Source: Rhynchospora pubera
Taxonomy: Eukaryota; Streptophyta; Magnoliopsida; Poales; Cyperaceae
Direction of reading: 5' to 3'
NCBI GenBank assembly: GCA_028095005.1
Contig: CM051461.1
Coordinates: 164,520,574-164,584,573, forward strand
DNA length: 64,000 bases
Shown here: piece after piece, positions 12,655 to 26,599 of the stretch
How positions within the stretch are numbered: position 1 is the first letter of the stretch
Layout: every line of letters starts with the position of its first letter
Position numbers and translations under genes: made by a program
Notes under the pieces: generated by a model
Database searches by the model: none
Seen by the model: only the letters and a program-made list of their open reading frames with translations
Told to the model about the DNA's origin: nothing

Positions 12655-12931
12655 ATAAACTTCTTTTATTGCTTCACAAGTTGCTATGTATTTTACTTTG
12701 GTGACGGAAACAGTTGTAATATTCCATTTAGAACACTTTCTAAACTTACAACACCACCTTTTAAGCAAAATATGTAGCTCAATCGTGATTATATCAATCT
12801 TTCGAAAAACTTTTATCAGTGTAACAACTTACACGAGATTTCTTTCATCTTAAGAGATGAAACATTGTATCACTCTTTCTCATAAGGTACTCGAGGATAT
12901 CCTTGACTATCGTCCAAATGTGTCTCTCTTG
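12655..12931 (-). pseudogene. Decayed copia RT/RNase H fragment
   Basis: On the minus strand, peptides in different frames match the end of copia pol. HIWTIVKDILEYLMRKSD (about 12870-12930) resembles the conserved HW-VKNILKYL-RTKD block. CYTDKSF, FCLKGGVVS and ATCEAIKEV (12660-12830) resemble the RNase H YTDASF, LNGGAVSWKS and AASEAAKEA blocks. Frameshifts and stops separate them. They lie about 0.4 kb from the 3' LTR, where the end of pol belongs. Confidence 0.7.
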
Positions 12932-15900
12932 TATCCATTTGACAACTGTTTGTCATATCCTTTGGATACTACACATTGGGGCATATGCATAAATATGGCG
13001 TATAAAATGAAACTCATAATGAAAGACTGCTTGAACTATTTCATGCACTTTCTTGAATTGAGTTGCAATAGACCGAGTTAAACACTCAAGTCATGCCATG
13101 TGACGCACGGTTAGACATCCTTTTTGGAGTGTAACTTTCGTGTTTCTAGAACACTTCGTCAATATATGCATATTTGCTCAAACCTAACATCCATCATAAT
13201 CTATCTTCATAGATTTGTTTCCTAGGATTAGGTGATTTCGCCCAAGTTCTCATTTGAGAAAGCATTCTCCAAAGAGATCTCGACAATATTCATTTTCTTA
13301 ATGTTATTCCCAATTTAATGAATTGTTATCTTGAACAATACAAGTAATACAATTATGCTTCCACTGAATATCTTGTATATACAAGATACTTTTGACGAAG
13401 TTCAACTCCTTGACTTCATTGTCAAAACTTTTATTCCAATCTCCACAACACTTGCTTTAATCCATTAATGGATCCTTGAAGCATGCATATGTTTTTAGCA
13501 ATACATAAACCTCGATTTGTGTCAAATGCACAACATCTTCCTTCATTCATACGAAGAAGGCGGTTTTATGTGTATTTCCATATATCGACATATATGAAAT
13601 ACAACTATTGCTAGAATGATCTTTATTGACTTACACATAGCCACAAGCAAGAAGTTGTGCTTTGTACGTAGTTAACTAGCCATCGACTTAGACATAGCTA
13701 AAAACGAGAAGCCGCGCTTTGTACATAGTCGATTTGTTATCCATGTCGATCTTTCCTTTTGAAGATCTAAACGTTTTTGATGGATTGCTCCTTCATGAAC
13801 ATCAACCAAGGTCTATACCTTGTTGTTATACATGGATTGCTCTTTAAAGATCATATGAATTCAAAACATATATGTGGAATTGGATCATTCCATCGTTTCT
13901 TTGTTTATCAACGGATTCTCATATGCTAAGTACGAGAATGTTGTGACAACCCATGCACCAAAACGGCTTAGGAAATCATCTCTCGTTGATCTTTTGTAGG
14001 ATTGGTACTTGAGGTTCATGAACTTCTTCCACAACGATTTGTTGAATGAGTTCTTGACTCCTCATATATTCTATGAGTTTCTCGAATCATCATCAACTCG
14101 TGAGATGGTTGAGTCCTCGTTGGAAGGAGCGTACTATTAAACTTCTTTCAAAACAACTTGTGAATGAAGTTTCGCTCAACTCCCACTAAGTACCATGTAT
14201 GGAGTGACAAGTTTCCCATAAGAGTACTTCTTGTAGTGACGCATAAACTATTTTAATGCTCACTTTACTCCCACTACTTCTTCTTGAGAATTTCAATTCA
14301 TCAAGACTACATTATGATTAGCAACAACTACTTTGTTCTTATCATATTCGTGGAAGTAGTGCCTTTTAATATAAAGCATCCTACAAATATATAGTGTCTT
14401 ATTTGGTTTAAGCTTACAAGTGTAACAAGTCCACAATACTTGAAATAAGCTTCTCAACACCAAATCTCGAGAAGTATTATACTTAGAGATCAAAATCTCC
14501 TAAGATATCTCCTTCAATAGACTTCGATGGAACATTATTCAGTGTAAACAATATTGTCCTCAAACATAATTCCCTAATACGAGTCGAATAAGTCAATTTG
14601 ATTTATTACCGATCGAACTATACAAAATATTGTTCGATACCTCCATTCTTGGACATATTATTCCTCATGGAGCGAGTTATGAAACTACTTTCATACTCTT
14701 TAGATAATACTTCAAATCATATGACTTAATTACTTACCATGATTAATTGTAAGACTTCCTTTTTTCTTGAAAAGTCTTTTAAACTTCACTTTTGAACTTC
14801 TTTGAACTAGTCAAAAAGGTTCATACTTATACCTTATCAAATAGATATGTTAATATCTACAATGATCGTTGGTTAAGTAGTAAAGTATCAACAACCTTTC
14901 ATTACACAAGTACTTATAGGTCTTTATACATCGATATGTATAAGTCCTAATTAGTTCACTTGTCCTTAAACCTTCATAGGTTAAAGGCGCTTATGTCATT
15001 TAACAAACATGATTCGCATATCAATCGATTTGAAATCGAATTGAATTACGAGCTCTACGTTACGTAGACTCTCGAAATGCGATTCTCGTTTATGTATGTG
15101 ACTAAGCGGTTATATATAACATGAAAGTCAAATACTTTATGTCAAATCTTACGCATCATATTTGTCATTCAAAAATTGTTTATCTATTTCAAGCAAATTC
15201 TATCAAGATGCATGAAATCATATAAACAACCCATAATCAAAAGAACATAATCATCCATCATCGAATATGAAATGGAGATGTTTTTGAGAGGTTTTAGAAT
15301 TAAGGTATGCAACCTTCAATTCTAAACAAACTCTTAATAAAGGTAACTCTACGTATTCAATGGTAATGACTTAAACGAATAAGTCATTTCATATACGGAG
15401 TTTACTTTATATCTCTCAATATTTCTCTTATTCTTCATTGCTAACACATTTCGTTAAATGCGAGCATATGAACTAGTATCAAATTACTAGTGTAAATTAG
15501 AGATAGTGAGATAATTCGAACGACAAATACACTTTAGGATTAAAACATTACAATCATGGTATTTCGGACAACCTTTCAAAATGCCTCCAATAAACGGCAA
15601 ATGAAACATCTCATGTGATACATAATCACAATCAAGAGTCTCGAAATTTCAACTCATACCTTGGCAAAGTATTTCTTGAATACTAAACCAATTACCTTTT
15701 TGCATCAACAAGTGTGCGAAGAAGGTAACATTATATCCTTTATAATTTCAAAGAGATCGTATGACAATATCAACAATCTTTGATATCGGAGATTAATATC
15801 TCTAGTCATCAATTAGCTACTTCAATCTTTCGATTTGTAAGCTAATGAAACATTCATATAACTTCTTTTAAAAGAATAATCTCTTGGTCAACTCATATTC

Positions 15901-18363
15901 TTTATACTCAATCATAAATGATGGAGTTGATACTTTCTCCAAGAACACTTTCTTGAGTAAACGAATGAGAGCGTACGAGTTAAATCTAGTCCATATGAAT
16001 TCTCTAATTCAAAGGTCTAGAAATTTTGAATGAGGATACTAGCCATACGCTTTATTGAATAACTTTTCGCCAAAAGTCAATCAATCATCGCGATGCTACG
16101 TTCGGGTAGTTTGAGAAAAGTTTTGAGAATTGACATACTCAAATTTCTTTTCACTAAGATCGTGTCTTAGGAATCGGTATTACTTCTTTAAGTAAATACT
16201 TTTAGAAACGAGTTTGTTCATTTTCAAAGATTGATCGCAACAAAATTAACAATTTAAACATCTATAACAAAATCAATTTAAGGTCAATTAGTTTATGCAA
16301 TTGTTTTATTTATAACAAATAAAACTCCCACTACATTTATTTAATGTCCCAAATGTAGTTGGTTTTCCAAGATCCCGGTTTTCATCAAGTAGAGCCTGCT
16401 ATGGCACGTCACCCTACTTAATTAGACAAGGTAGGTTCTCCAACCAATCATATCGTTCTATATGATTCTTGGTTTGTGAATATCTAAGTATATTTACAAA
16501 CTTCGCCCCGATGTCCAAACTCTAGTTGGGTCCATCGAAAAGTAACCTCTCACTATTTGCTCCTTGCAAATCTTAGCTATTTGCACCCCGACTACCGAAT
16601 TGGCAATCATGACGTCCGCTTGGGCGGACCGCGCCATGAGTGACAATCGGCGTGAAGGGGATAGAGAGAAGGAGGGCGATTTCACTTAATCGAATTTTAG
16701 TTGGGATTATCAATCATATGACACTTGTTTGGTGGTCGTGTAAGCATACACCCATACCTAGCCTATGACAATTCATAGCAATCACAAGCAATCACATATA
16801 AGCATCTCATAGTTGTGGGTTTGTATGGCTCCCGCTTGCATTAGTTTCGCCACATCGTCCATGGAGCAAAACTAATCTAATCCTTGCCCTCCCACTAAAT
16901 TCTATAAGGATCTAAATCCTATATAAAATAAAGGTGCAAAATACATGTGAAAAACATCCTATTCCCATCCTAACCTTAGGGGCATGCAAGCCTCACAAGT
17001 TACATCAAAAATTAATCAACAAATTAATTAATTAATGGCACCAAAGGCCGCATTACAAACATTCACACATGCATTCAAATACAACCACAAGGCATTGAGT
17101 CTTGAGCCATACTAAACCCACTATCCACCTACAAAACAAAGTTAGCACATACAAGCACTTTGTTTCCAATTAACGATTTTCAAGCATCTTTGCGTATGGT
17201 TTGCTATAAGTAAATTCCGTGTACAAATTCTCAATTTTAAACAACCAAACTTGTTTAAATTCATTTAGAAAGTTCTTTCAACATCCCATAACTGAAAGGA
17301 GATCAAACAAGGAGTTTTCTAATTGTTTTCAACTAATTTGAATACTTAGAAAAACATTAATTTATTAAAAAACGTAACTAATGGAATCCAATAAAAACAA
17401 AGGTTTTAGGTCTCCAAAAATTCTCAAATAAATTACTTAAGCTCCTTATCATAATTGTGATTACCAGTAAAAAATTCAAGAAGAGATCTTAAACCATCTG
17501 GGAGAATAAAAAATGACAAATCTCTTACAAGTGCACGAAACACCGTTATGAGATTTTCAGCTTATCCTCTCAACCATTTGGTCTGTAAGACCACCTTCTA
17601 TCCAGTTTTTATATATACAATATACATAGAAAAACTTGTTTAGACTACAGGCTAGCTATCCATGAAAAGAAAACCACCAAGTTCAGTTCAAAAGGTTCGA
17701 GTTACATACTAAACAATCAACAAATTCTGTACTGGAACAGACTGTCGATCGAAATGTTTTAACCTAGTTTAAGGTCCAAACTTCCAGGAAAAATTATGAA
17801 ATTAATTTTCCTGGAATCCTAACTCATAATAGAACAACTCCATTTAAACAGAATTTTTAAAGGAGTTCTCAGTTGGTACAGTTTATTAGAACAATCGATT
17901 TGCTCAACAAACTGGATCTGACGAGATCTTTCTTTTCATACTTGAAAACACACAAATTAATCCAAGTCATGCAACAATTTATACATGCTCAGAAAGAGCT
18001 TCAAGTCCTCTTTAAATCTAGCCATAGAACACTGGTACTTATATTCAAAATATAAATCTTTCAAGCCATTCAAACAGGACAGTGCGAGCAGAAACTGGTT
18101 CTTCACACTGTCGCCGTTTTATTCACAGTAAATCTATACTAATTCAGAAAAATGTGAATCCAACGCCAAAAGAATCACAATCCAAAAATCTACAACTTTC
18201 ATGTAGATGGAAAGATCTTCCAGAGAACATATCACATCGAAAAATGCGAAACAACACAGAAAATACCATTTCCAGACAGCAAACAAACGCATCATCTCTA
18301 CTAATCCGTTAATTAGCCAATTTCTCTTAATTAAGTGTCAAAAAAGCTTAAGTACGATCATGT
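12932..18363 (-). other. Non-coding interior of the copia element
   Basis: AT-rich sequence of about 5.4 kb with only short ORFs. It occupies the place of gag and most of pol, but I recognised no intact domain. The first 1.5 kb inside the 5' LTR has no coding look. Confidence 0.6.
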
Positions 18364-18375
18364 GCTCTGATACCA
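18364..18375 (-). other. Primer binding site (initiator tRNA-Met)
   Basis: The minus strand reads tggtatcagagc, the standard tRNA-iMet primer site of plant copia elements, one base inside the 5' LTR. It fixes the orientation of the element. Confidence 0.92.
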
Positions 18376-18376
18376 C

Positions 18377-20149
18377 TGTAAGGAAACTGCCCAATTTTAA
18401 TTTTAGACTAATTACTTTTAATTAATCCAATTAAACAAAGAGCAAGAAGATCTAGTACATAGCTAATTCGACACAAAGAGAAAGGGGTGGAATTTATACC
18501 TCCCGCGAAATCGTATTCGCGGGGCTCGATCCTACGGCATGGGAATCGATGGGGTGCTCTCCTTCGCCTCCTCCATGGCGCCCTCGAGTCCACCAAGGAA
18601 TTTGGCCATGTCCCAATTCTTGTGCTAGCAAGAGAAAGGAGATAGCTAATCATTTTCACCATTCTTCAAGTAATTCTAGCAATTAACCTTTTGGAATAGC
18701 TATTCTCAACACATGAGACCTATGGGAATGCAAGAGAGAGAGAGACCACCATGGGAGAATCAAAATTCTGCCCATGGATGGTGGTGGCGGCTAGGGAGAA
18801 GAAGGGAGGCAAAGTGAGAAGGTTAGGTTTTGCTTCTTCAAGTGGTCCTTATATAGACCACTCTCCACCAACCTTTGCTTGACCTTTTTACCCCTCTATG
18901 GCCGGCCATATACATGGGCCTTATGGGCCATGTGTTAGGTTTGTTCAATCTCTCTTAGTCCATATTAAATCAATTATTTAATAGGCCTTTCAAGTTGCAT
19001 TCAATTTAGGCTCAAATAGACTATTAAATTAAAAGCCTATACTTTAATTTAATTCACTTAATTAAATTAAAGTGTGATGAATAAAATTAATTATCAATAT
19101 GTTGATAATCAATTTAGGATTAGCATGTACATTAATTTATTTCTATATGATCCATTTGACTTAATTAATTATAACGGTCCATAACGTTATTTAATTAATC
19201 AACTTATCATATTTTGCAATACTCACTATTGCAAATAAATAAATAATGCACGTATGGTCAAAGTCCTATTTGTGTGACCCTTTGAGGATTTATGCTATGT
19301 TGGACATGGAATTAAATCGCTATTTAATTCCAATAATCATAAATGGTATCTAGCAACACGTTATGATTCCCAATTCGCATAAATAGTGTACTACTACAGT
19401 ATTTAAATCATGCATAAGAGAATAAATGTATTTCCCTATTTTGATTCTTATGTCACACGATATCATCGTATAATCCAAGATAGGAATGTGTCATTCTTGC
19501 AGATTATACGTTTCTTGATCTAGAGATAATTGTATAAAGTTGCATGCAAACAATCTATCTCCATCAAGGGGCCCAAACAGATATCGTCACTCACTAAGTG
19601 AATTAATGAGGGACATACGGTTTTCTTGATGATTAGCTTTTCCCCGCACAATTCAAGAGAACATAAATAAAGTCCGTATAGCAGCCCTTATCGGAAATCA
19701 GCGGTAGACGATATTTATCGAACCTATCCTCATGTGGAAAAGATAAACATCTCAAACTTAGAACCAAAATCATAACGAAATAAACAATGACACATAACAC
19801 AATCCATATGTTTATTTTGATGGGTCAAGTCCTGTGCTATGTTCCATAACATACACATATGCAATTAAGTTGGTAACTCTTTACCTATGATTTGTAGAAC
19901 TTAATCATCACTTAACTTGCATACTAATCTTATATGATAATTAATGTTCCTTGTTAATTATCAAGATTATGGACCGTTTAGATTTATTATTGTCATTCTA
20001 AAGAATGATCCACAGAGATCTACAATTCAGATCCTCAACCTGAATGATCTGTCAATAATAAACCTAGGAACAGATGATAAAATATCATCCAAAACATAAA
20101 CTAATATTTAAGTCATTAAATTATTGACTTCTAGGACATAACTCCAACA
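18377..20149 (-). repeat. 5' LTR of the copia element (right copy)
   Basis: Same length as the left LTR. I saw eight substitutions, for example tgtaagg here against tgttagg at the outer left end, and cctgca/catgca inside. Promoter activity would run leftward from this copy. Confidence 0.93.
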
Positions 20150-20154
20150 ATCAC

Positions 20155-21652
20155 TAGTTAATAATTGTCTCCTATCTGCTTGTAAATTATCTAAAACTGA
20201 TAAAACATAAATCGAAAAACAAATAATTTCTCTTGGAAGGCACCAGGAAACACGGTTCGTAATTTCCACGGGCTATGACAAATTTCGGAAAGACAACCAA
20301 TCATATAGCCATTAATAAAAAGTTGAAAAAACTCGCTTTTGACAAAACCTAGACTGTAGATCTAATTAAAACAATCACAATTGTACTAAGTTCTAGAAAA
20401 AAAATGTTGGACGAGAAGATTTAAAATCTCTCGACTGCCTGGTCTTTAATTTAGGTCAGCGTTTCCTAATTATTTTTTTTATTGCACGACAACTGTTGTT
20501 TAAGCTAGGTGTTGGGTACCATAAAGAGTACTTATGACATATAATGTAATTAATGATTAAACACATGAGTACAAGGTTGTGACCTCCGAGACCTCACATT
20601 TGAAAAATATAACCGTGATGCTTGCAAATTTGCAATTGATGTGAAAAAAAAAGGCTGTCCTAATTAATTTGTTAATTATTTTGTGACTCAATACCTACAC
20701 TACATTTGTGAGTCAGTGAGGCATCACTTAGTTAATCTAACAAAACTAAAAAGGTTACACAAGCTTAAAAGATCGCTTATCACTAACACTTCCCACGTCA
20801 GCTGCAGTGCCTCCAATTTTGACCCCATCAGAAAAAAAAAACCTCAAAAATGTTTCGATAATGCTCAGTGATCCATACGATCCTGGCGAAATTCAAAATT
20901 TTCGGTACCAGCTAAGTATACTGTGGTACTAAAAGTACTAACTATAAAAGTAGAAGCCACACATCTAGACATAAAAGAAAAAATATCTGACATACAATAT
21001 AAATCACATACGTTAGAAATCAACATTTATGAGAAATATTGAATAATAAAGACCTTAAAAAAAGGTGACCAACACTTTTCTTCAAAAAATAAAAAATAAA
21101 GACCTTAAAAGGGCAAAGATTATAAACCAGAATGGCTGTTGTCCAAAACCACAATAAATTTAGCAATATTTCTGGGCTTTTATCTTAGTTAACTGACTAT
21201 TATAACTAGGAGATAGCAGCTAAAGTGCTAATGAGAGAGATTAATTTAAATAAGTACCTTTTTTCAACTTTGTATACAATTGTAGCTTCAAGTCAAGTAA
21301 TCGACTGTAGCATCACGTGTGGAAAAGAAATGGCAAGCTACTCTAACTTTTTGATAAAAAAATACTAACTAGAAGAGGTTAAAAAAAAATTAGCGAAACA
21401 TGCTTTTTCTTTTTTCCTTTTTTGAAAAGCAGAAACTTTTTTTTTTTTTTGTATCCTGCAAAGAAAAAAAAAAGATATTCAACATTTGAGGTTTTGCAAG
21501 AATACACCTTAATGGTTGTGCAAACTCGCACACCAAATGAATGAAACAATGAAATGGTGAAGAGCTAATAATTAAGATTAATGTTTTTCTTTGATACAAG
21601 GAAGACCTTAATTAAAAAAAAAAATCCTTGGAAAGGAACGTCCCAATTTCCT
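20155..21652. other. Intergenic between the copia element and ESV1
   Basis: AT-rich with no recognisable gene. The last few hundred bases should hold the 3' UTR of the minus-strand gene ending at 21653. Confidence 0.5.
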
Positions 21653-24600
21653 TTACTGGTCTGGAGGAGGAACTGTTGGTCCCGGTCCGGGATCATCAGT
21701 CTCAGGGGGCGTTGAAGAACCGAAATCAGGGAAGACACCAGGTGGCCGTTCAACAGGCTTTATGGATAGCAGCTGGGTCGAATCTCCCACCACGTCAGCC
21801 CATCCATAATGCGGTTCAGACCTTGGAAAGGGAATTAGAATGAAACAAGCAAAAGTTAGGGCATTGACAATTTGAGATGAGCAAAAGAAATTTAATGGCA
21901 TCTCACGAAAAGAATTTCTGAGTATGATATTTCCACTTCATACTACAGTGAATTTTTCTAAGCAGTCATCACATAATTGTAATTCCTTGGCGGATCATGG
22001 ACAAAAATAAATGTTAATTCCTGCTTTTGATCCCAAGGACATTTAAAAAAAATGAAGGGCAAATTTGAAATCTAATCCTCTCCAGAGTTATGAAAGTTGC
22101 AGCGCATTGTGGGCTGTCAAATTTATGTTGCAATTTTGCTAGAACTAATCTCAAAACAGCCCCTAGTAAATAAATAAATGGTTCTCCATATTTTCCAGTG
22201 CAATAAAGGATGAGAACCCATCAAAATTTGGTTGCTTAAGCTTATTTCCATATCTTTACTGGTTTGTGAAATGTTCAGAGACTGTTCAGAGGTTTCTAAC
22301 ATTCTACCAATTAATTCTTAAACACAGAGTATATAGCTAATACTTTTCTTTAACAAAAGAAACTTTTTGAGTTGGAACACAAGTATTTTATGTATGAAAT
22401 AATTTAGTCTTACTCATAAAAGGTTTCTTCATCCACGACAATGTCCCAGCTTTCGCCTGTCGTGCTTTTTCCGTACTTATGCACTTTTCTGCATTGCATT
22501 AAAAATTTATATAAAGTAAACAACAAAACTAAAATTAAGTAGCCACAGATGCATTAAACCAAATAATCTAAAGAGATTGACAAAAAAAATCACATACCCA
22601 TCACCAAAATGTTCTTCTCCCCAAGTTCTAGACCACCCTATATTATTGAATATTGAGTAAGCAAGAGATATTATGAAAGTTCCAGGAGTAAAAAAATGAA
22701 TTCAAAAAGATATTAGCATACGCTCGCCAGCAGGAGAAACATGCCAGGTCTCGCCTTGTCTTGAACCTATTCCAGCAAAAAACTTTTCTTCCCACTTATC
22801 TCCCCATCTTGTGCCTAATTTTGTCTCTGCCCACTTATCTGTCCTGGTATTTTGAGGAAGAGCATAAATCGTTAACAGGATTCAGAGAAGTTAGTTATAG
22901 CCAAATTAGGACTCAGATAATCCTCAAACAAAATTGAGCAATGGTCAAGCATCCCTTTTGCATTTAAGTGCCAATTTAACACATATCTCAATTTACTCTC
23001 AGATACATAATGGCACTTCATCTGAACTGCAATTTACCACAGTTTAGACTTGGTGCATAAACACCAACAGACAAAGCAAAAGGAAGTCTTCGAAATGGGC
23101 AAGTAGATATTAAATTGGCTCTTGATTAGTACATCCGACATAAACTGAACGAGTCATGAAAGAATCAACTTGCATTTGACCATTTAAGTTACATATATTA
23201 GAAATTGGGAAGATGAAAAGAGAGTAAACAACCATTTAAGAACGAAGCCTCGGCCGTCATAATGTTCGCCCCACTTCTCCCACCAGGACTGCTCGTTCAG
23301 CCTCCCATACTTGTGGGCTCCTTTCTCGGTCCAACCTTTTGCATCATACTTCTCCCACCTAAAGATGAAAACAATCATAACAATTCCTGGTAAAAAACAG
23401 GAAGTATATTATTGTTAAAAACACATAGTACAAGATTGAATTTGTGTACCATTTCTCATACCACCCAGCATCCTCCGTGCCTGACTTGGCCTGCTTTTCT
23501 GCACCCCTTTCGATCCTTGCCAAGTTGCTGTTACAAAAGAGTAGTTACAATGATCACTAAGAACAAATTATTGTTAGAAAGAGACCATGGAAGAAGCACA
23601 TAATTTTTCAAATATTAATAAAATGTGTTATTGATTACCTCCATTCATCTTGGTAAAGAACCTCTTTCCATGTTTCCCACCAAGAATCTCCCTCTGCATT
23701 CTTCCCAGATTTCTCAGCACCTGTAAAAAGAAGAACCATTGTCATGAGCTAGAGGTGCTTCAAGTAAGAACAGCTTTTAGCTGCAAAAAGATAACAGATT
23801 GATTAATTAACTACTCGATTTGTTAGGTGTTGTGAACAAAGAGGGCCTACAGTAGAGAGACACCACATGTAAATAAGATAATTGGATATAAAGAACTGAA
23901 CAAACCTAATTCCTTGTAGCCTGTCCAATCACTTTTCTCCCACCACTGCCACAAAAATTTAGAAATAAATGAACTTAAAAAGTTAAATCAATATACAGCC
24001 AAATATAAAAGGTTATTGCCACAATCCCACAAATACTAAGAATCAAGAACTACGTATTTGATTTATACTCCAATCAAGTCATGTCCAGTACTATGTTTAA
24101 TTTAATTCAATGTATGTATTCAAGGCTAAAGGTTGATCTAACCCCACTTCCAAACTCCCCACCAAATTTGTACCATTTGAATCTGGTCCATTATATGGCA
24201 GAGGGTTATATAGTCTTTGAGAAGAGGTCCTAGAGCATCATAAACAATTCAAGCACAACCAGACAAACAACACTGAATGTAAAACCATTCAAAATGTCAA
24301 TACAATATGTTAACCTGACATGAATTACAGGATATTATTTCAAGCAAGGAACGATCATCTTACAGTTTCTTTCCACTCCACAGAACCATCATGATTCTGG
24401 CCACCCATATGGGCCCAACGGCACCTGTATCCGTTCTCCCCCAAATCTTCACCGCTCTCTCGGTACCACGTGCTCCCATCTTCGTTTGTGCCAAACTCCT
24501 TCACCTCTTCATCAAGCAGATTTATTCCCCACTCCTTCTCACTTGCGATTCCAGTGTCTTTATTAGAAAAGATAGGAAATTGAACTTTTTAAAAATGTAG

Positions 24601-26199
24601 TGTTTTATAATATATAGAAAAATTTATACTTGTCCAAGGACCTAATCTTTCTGCTTATTTAATGTAGAATTTTGATTTTTTATACTTATTTACACTTTAC
24701 AAGGATAATGGATGCATAAAGATTAATATGCATTACCCACACCAAGCAGTACTGGCAAATAGAGTACCAGTTTTATTCTGCCTTCCATTTCTTTTTAGCT
24801 ATGGGACCATAGCTTGATGTGGGTTTTACCAAATAATTTGGCAGGTACATACCAATACCAATGTGGCTGGTAAATACCATATCAAAATCCTATTTACCAA
24901 GCCTTTTCTTTCTCTTGTGAAACATATGCAACTGAATTTTATGAAATGGTTCTGGTTTCAGTAGAAACAATTTTTTTCACCAGAATTAATTTAAAGAAGC
25001 TCCAGATAATCTTCAAAACGACAAGTAACATTCAGTTTGGTAAAACTTTGAAAAAAGAAAGATGCGCCAACATTTTGTCAGCTGTATTTAGGAAGTCAAA
25101 TAATTGGGCAGTGAAATGAATTAACCTCTCTTGGGGGGAGTGTCGCGAGATTGAGGGGCTGAACTTTTTGAACTACAACGCAAGTGGAGCCCATGCTTTT
25201 TAGAGAGCCTTCGGAATCTACAAAAACAGCAGTAAAAGAAAAATTAAAAGATTTATAATGAACTACAGAAATTTAGACATCAAAAATATGAGGCAAACTT
25301 CAAATATCTAAGTTAATTGAAACACTAAGTTAAAAATCATGTGAAATTGACTAAAGCAACAAACATGTCTAGCTTAATACAGTATGAAAAATACTGTAAT
25401 AACAGTACCGAAATACTAGACTGAAAATCAGTCTTTAACCAGTATCTGGACAGTTGGGCACTTTAATAAAGATATTGGCCCAAAATTTTGCTCCGAGGTA
25501 ACTGAGCTTACTTTGACCAAAATAGTTGTTTCGTTCAAAGACAAAAGTACTTCTACATTTACAGTAAAATTCTGCACCTGAAGGAATAAAACCTCTTGGA
25601 AAGTGATAGTTACATGTTTGATCATACCTTACTTAGTTTCCAATTGCAGCAATTTGACGTAGAGTTATCTCAGTAATACTAATTTCAAATAGATTTTAGA
25701 AAAAGTATCGGGGACACTTGACTGTTAATTATTGACCAAGTATTGCAGAGAAGTGTTATACAATAGACACTGGCCACCAGGTAGTCCTAAACCAATAATA
25801 GGAACCCCATTTAGTTCTTATTCTGAAAATTTAAAATACCCATGTGTAATTACCCACTGAGCTCAAATAAAACTCATTTAGCATGAGCGACCACAATTAG
25901 CAACACTGTTTCAAACTCACAATCAAGTCGGTGGTATTTGGGTTTCTTTGGTCAAGTGATCATCCCAAATTCCCAACCAACTATCAAAACGTCACTACAA
26001 TGAGAGAGAGAGAAGCTTATAGCAGGTACCGTTGGGAAGAGAAAGAGAGAGGAAGCATAGACTTGGCCGAAACAGGTTTACAAGACACGAGGCACTGTCT
26101 AGAGACTGGCATTCGCACATCACCATGGTTACAAGAGACTTTGAGTCGAGTTTTGATGCCAAAGGGTCTGGCCACTAGACCTCTGGTGCACGCTGCCAT
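21653..26199 (-). CDS. ESV1: EARLY STARVATION 1-type tryptophan-rich starch protein, eleven exons
   Basis: Plastid stromal protein that binds starch granules and shields or orders glucans, limiting early starch breakdown (family knowledge). Exons in coding order: 26030-26199, 25126-25217, 24364-24557, 23906-23945, 23639-23720, 23450-23527, 23233-23358, 22722-22843, 22598-22637, 22414-22488, 21653-21821. All joins are GT-AG and in phase: 1188 nt, 395 aa. The first 60 or so residues are rich in S, R, A and K with few acidic residues, fitting a transit peptide. The core is a series of W-x-K-W/WWEKW blocks (WWEKSDWTGYKE, WWETWKEV, WWEKYDAKGWTEKG, WWEKWGEHYDG, WTDKWAE, WGDKWEEKF) ending near HYGWADVVGDSTQLLSI. 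The tail is proline-rich. The length fits ESV1 better than its longer relative LESV. No break was seen, so the gene looks functional. Confidence 0.94.
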
Positions 26200-26275
26200 C
26201 TCTGGTTCACCAGGCCAAAGAGCGAGACAGAAAGAGAGTGTAGGAAGTTGAAGCGAGTATTTAAAAAGCGCGCTT
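26200..26275 (-). promoter_or_regulatory. Likely ESV1 core promoter and 5' UTR
   Basis: On the minus strand a tttaaata TATA-like box lies at 26255-26265, about 60 bp upstream of the ATG, followed by pyrimidine-rich leader sequence. A start site further upstream is possible. Confidence 0.35.
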
Positions 26276-26487
26276 CAAAAATCAAAAGCGATGGTTCCAG
26301 GTGAAAGCGAGGTTTTGGAAGCTTGGAATGGAACGGAGAGGAGAGGAGGAGACGAGAGAAGCAGGTGATTTGAAGAGAGGCACAAATTTGCAACTGAACT
26401 TCTGGTACACCCGGTCTAGAGGGTTTTTGTGGACCGTGACTGCATGCGCATCATGGGTTTATTAAGTTAATTATAGCATTTGTTATA

Positions 26488-26562
26488 CATAGCTAGTTTT
26501 TAAATCTGTGATATGATATGATAGCTAGTTTTTAAATCTGTGATATGATATGATATGATAGT
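26488..26562. repeat. Tandem duplication of about 37 bp
   Basis: Two adjacent copies of atagctagtttttaaatctg plus gatatgatatgat, the second with an extra gatat unit. Confidence 0.85.
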
Positions 26563-26599
26563 GAGACTAAAATAGTAAAGTATAAAATTTCATGAATGT

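Larger units (their letters stand above)
10474..20149 (-). mobile_element. Copia-type LTR retrotransposon, recent insertion, coding-dead
   Basis: Two LTRs of equal length (1773 bp; 10474-12246 and 18377-20149) start TG and end CA. They are flanked by the 5-bp duplication atcac (10469-10473, 20150-20154). The primer site complementary to initiator tRNA-Met lies inside the right LTR and a purine tract inside the left, so transcription runs on the minus strand. I counted 8 differences between the LTRs (about 0.45%), which indicates a young insertion. The 6.1-kb interior has no ORF above 90 codons, yet keeps scattered copia reverse transcriptase and RNase H peptides at the expected 3' end. A young insertion with an ancient-looking body implies mobilisation in trans by an autonomous relative, like a LARD-type element. 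Confidence 0.93.

Noticed and set aside
25931..26251. Plus-strand ORF of 106 codons
   Set aside because: It lies antisense to ESV1 exon 1, whose splice site and transit peptide make sense. The plus frame has no motifs.
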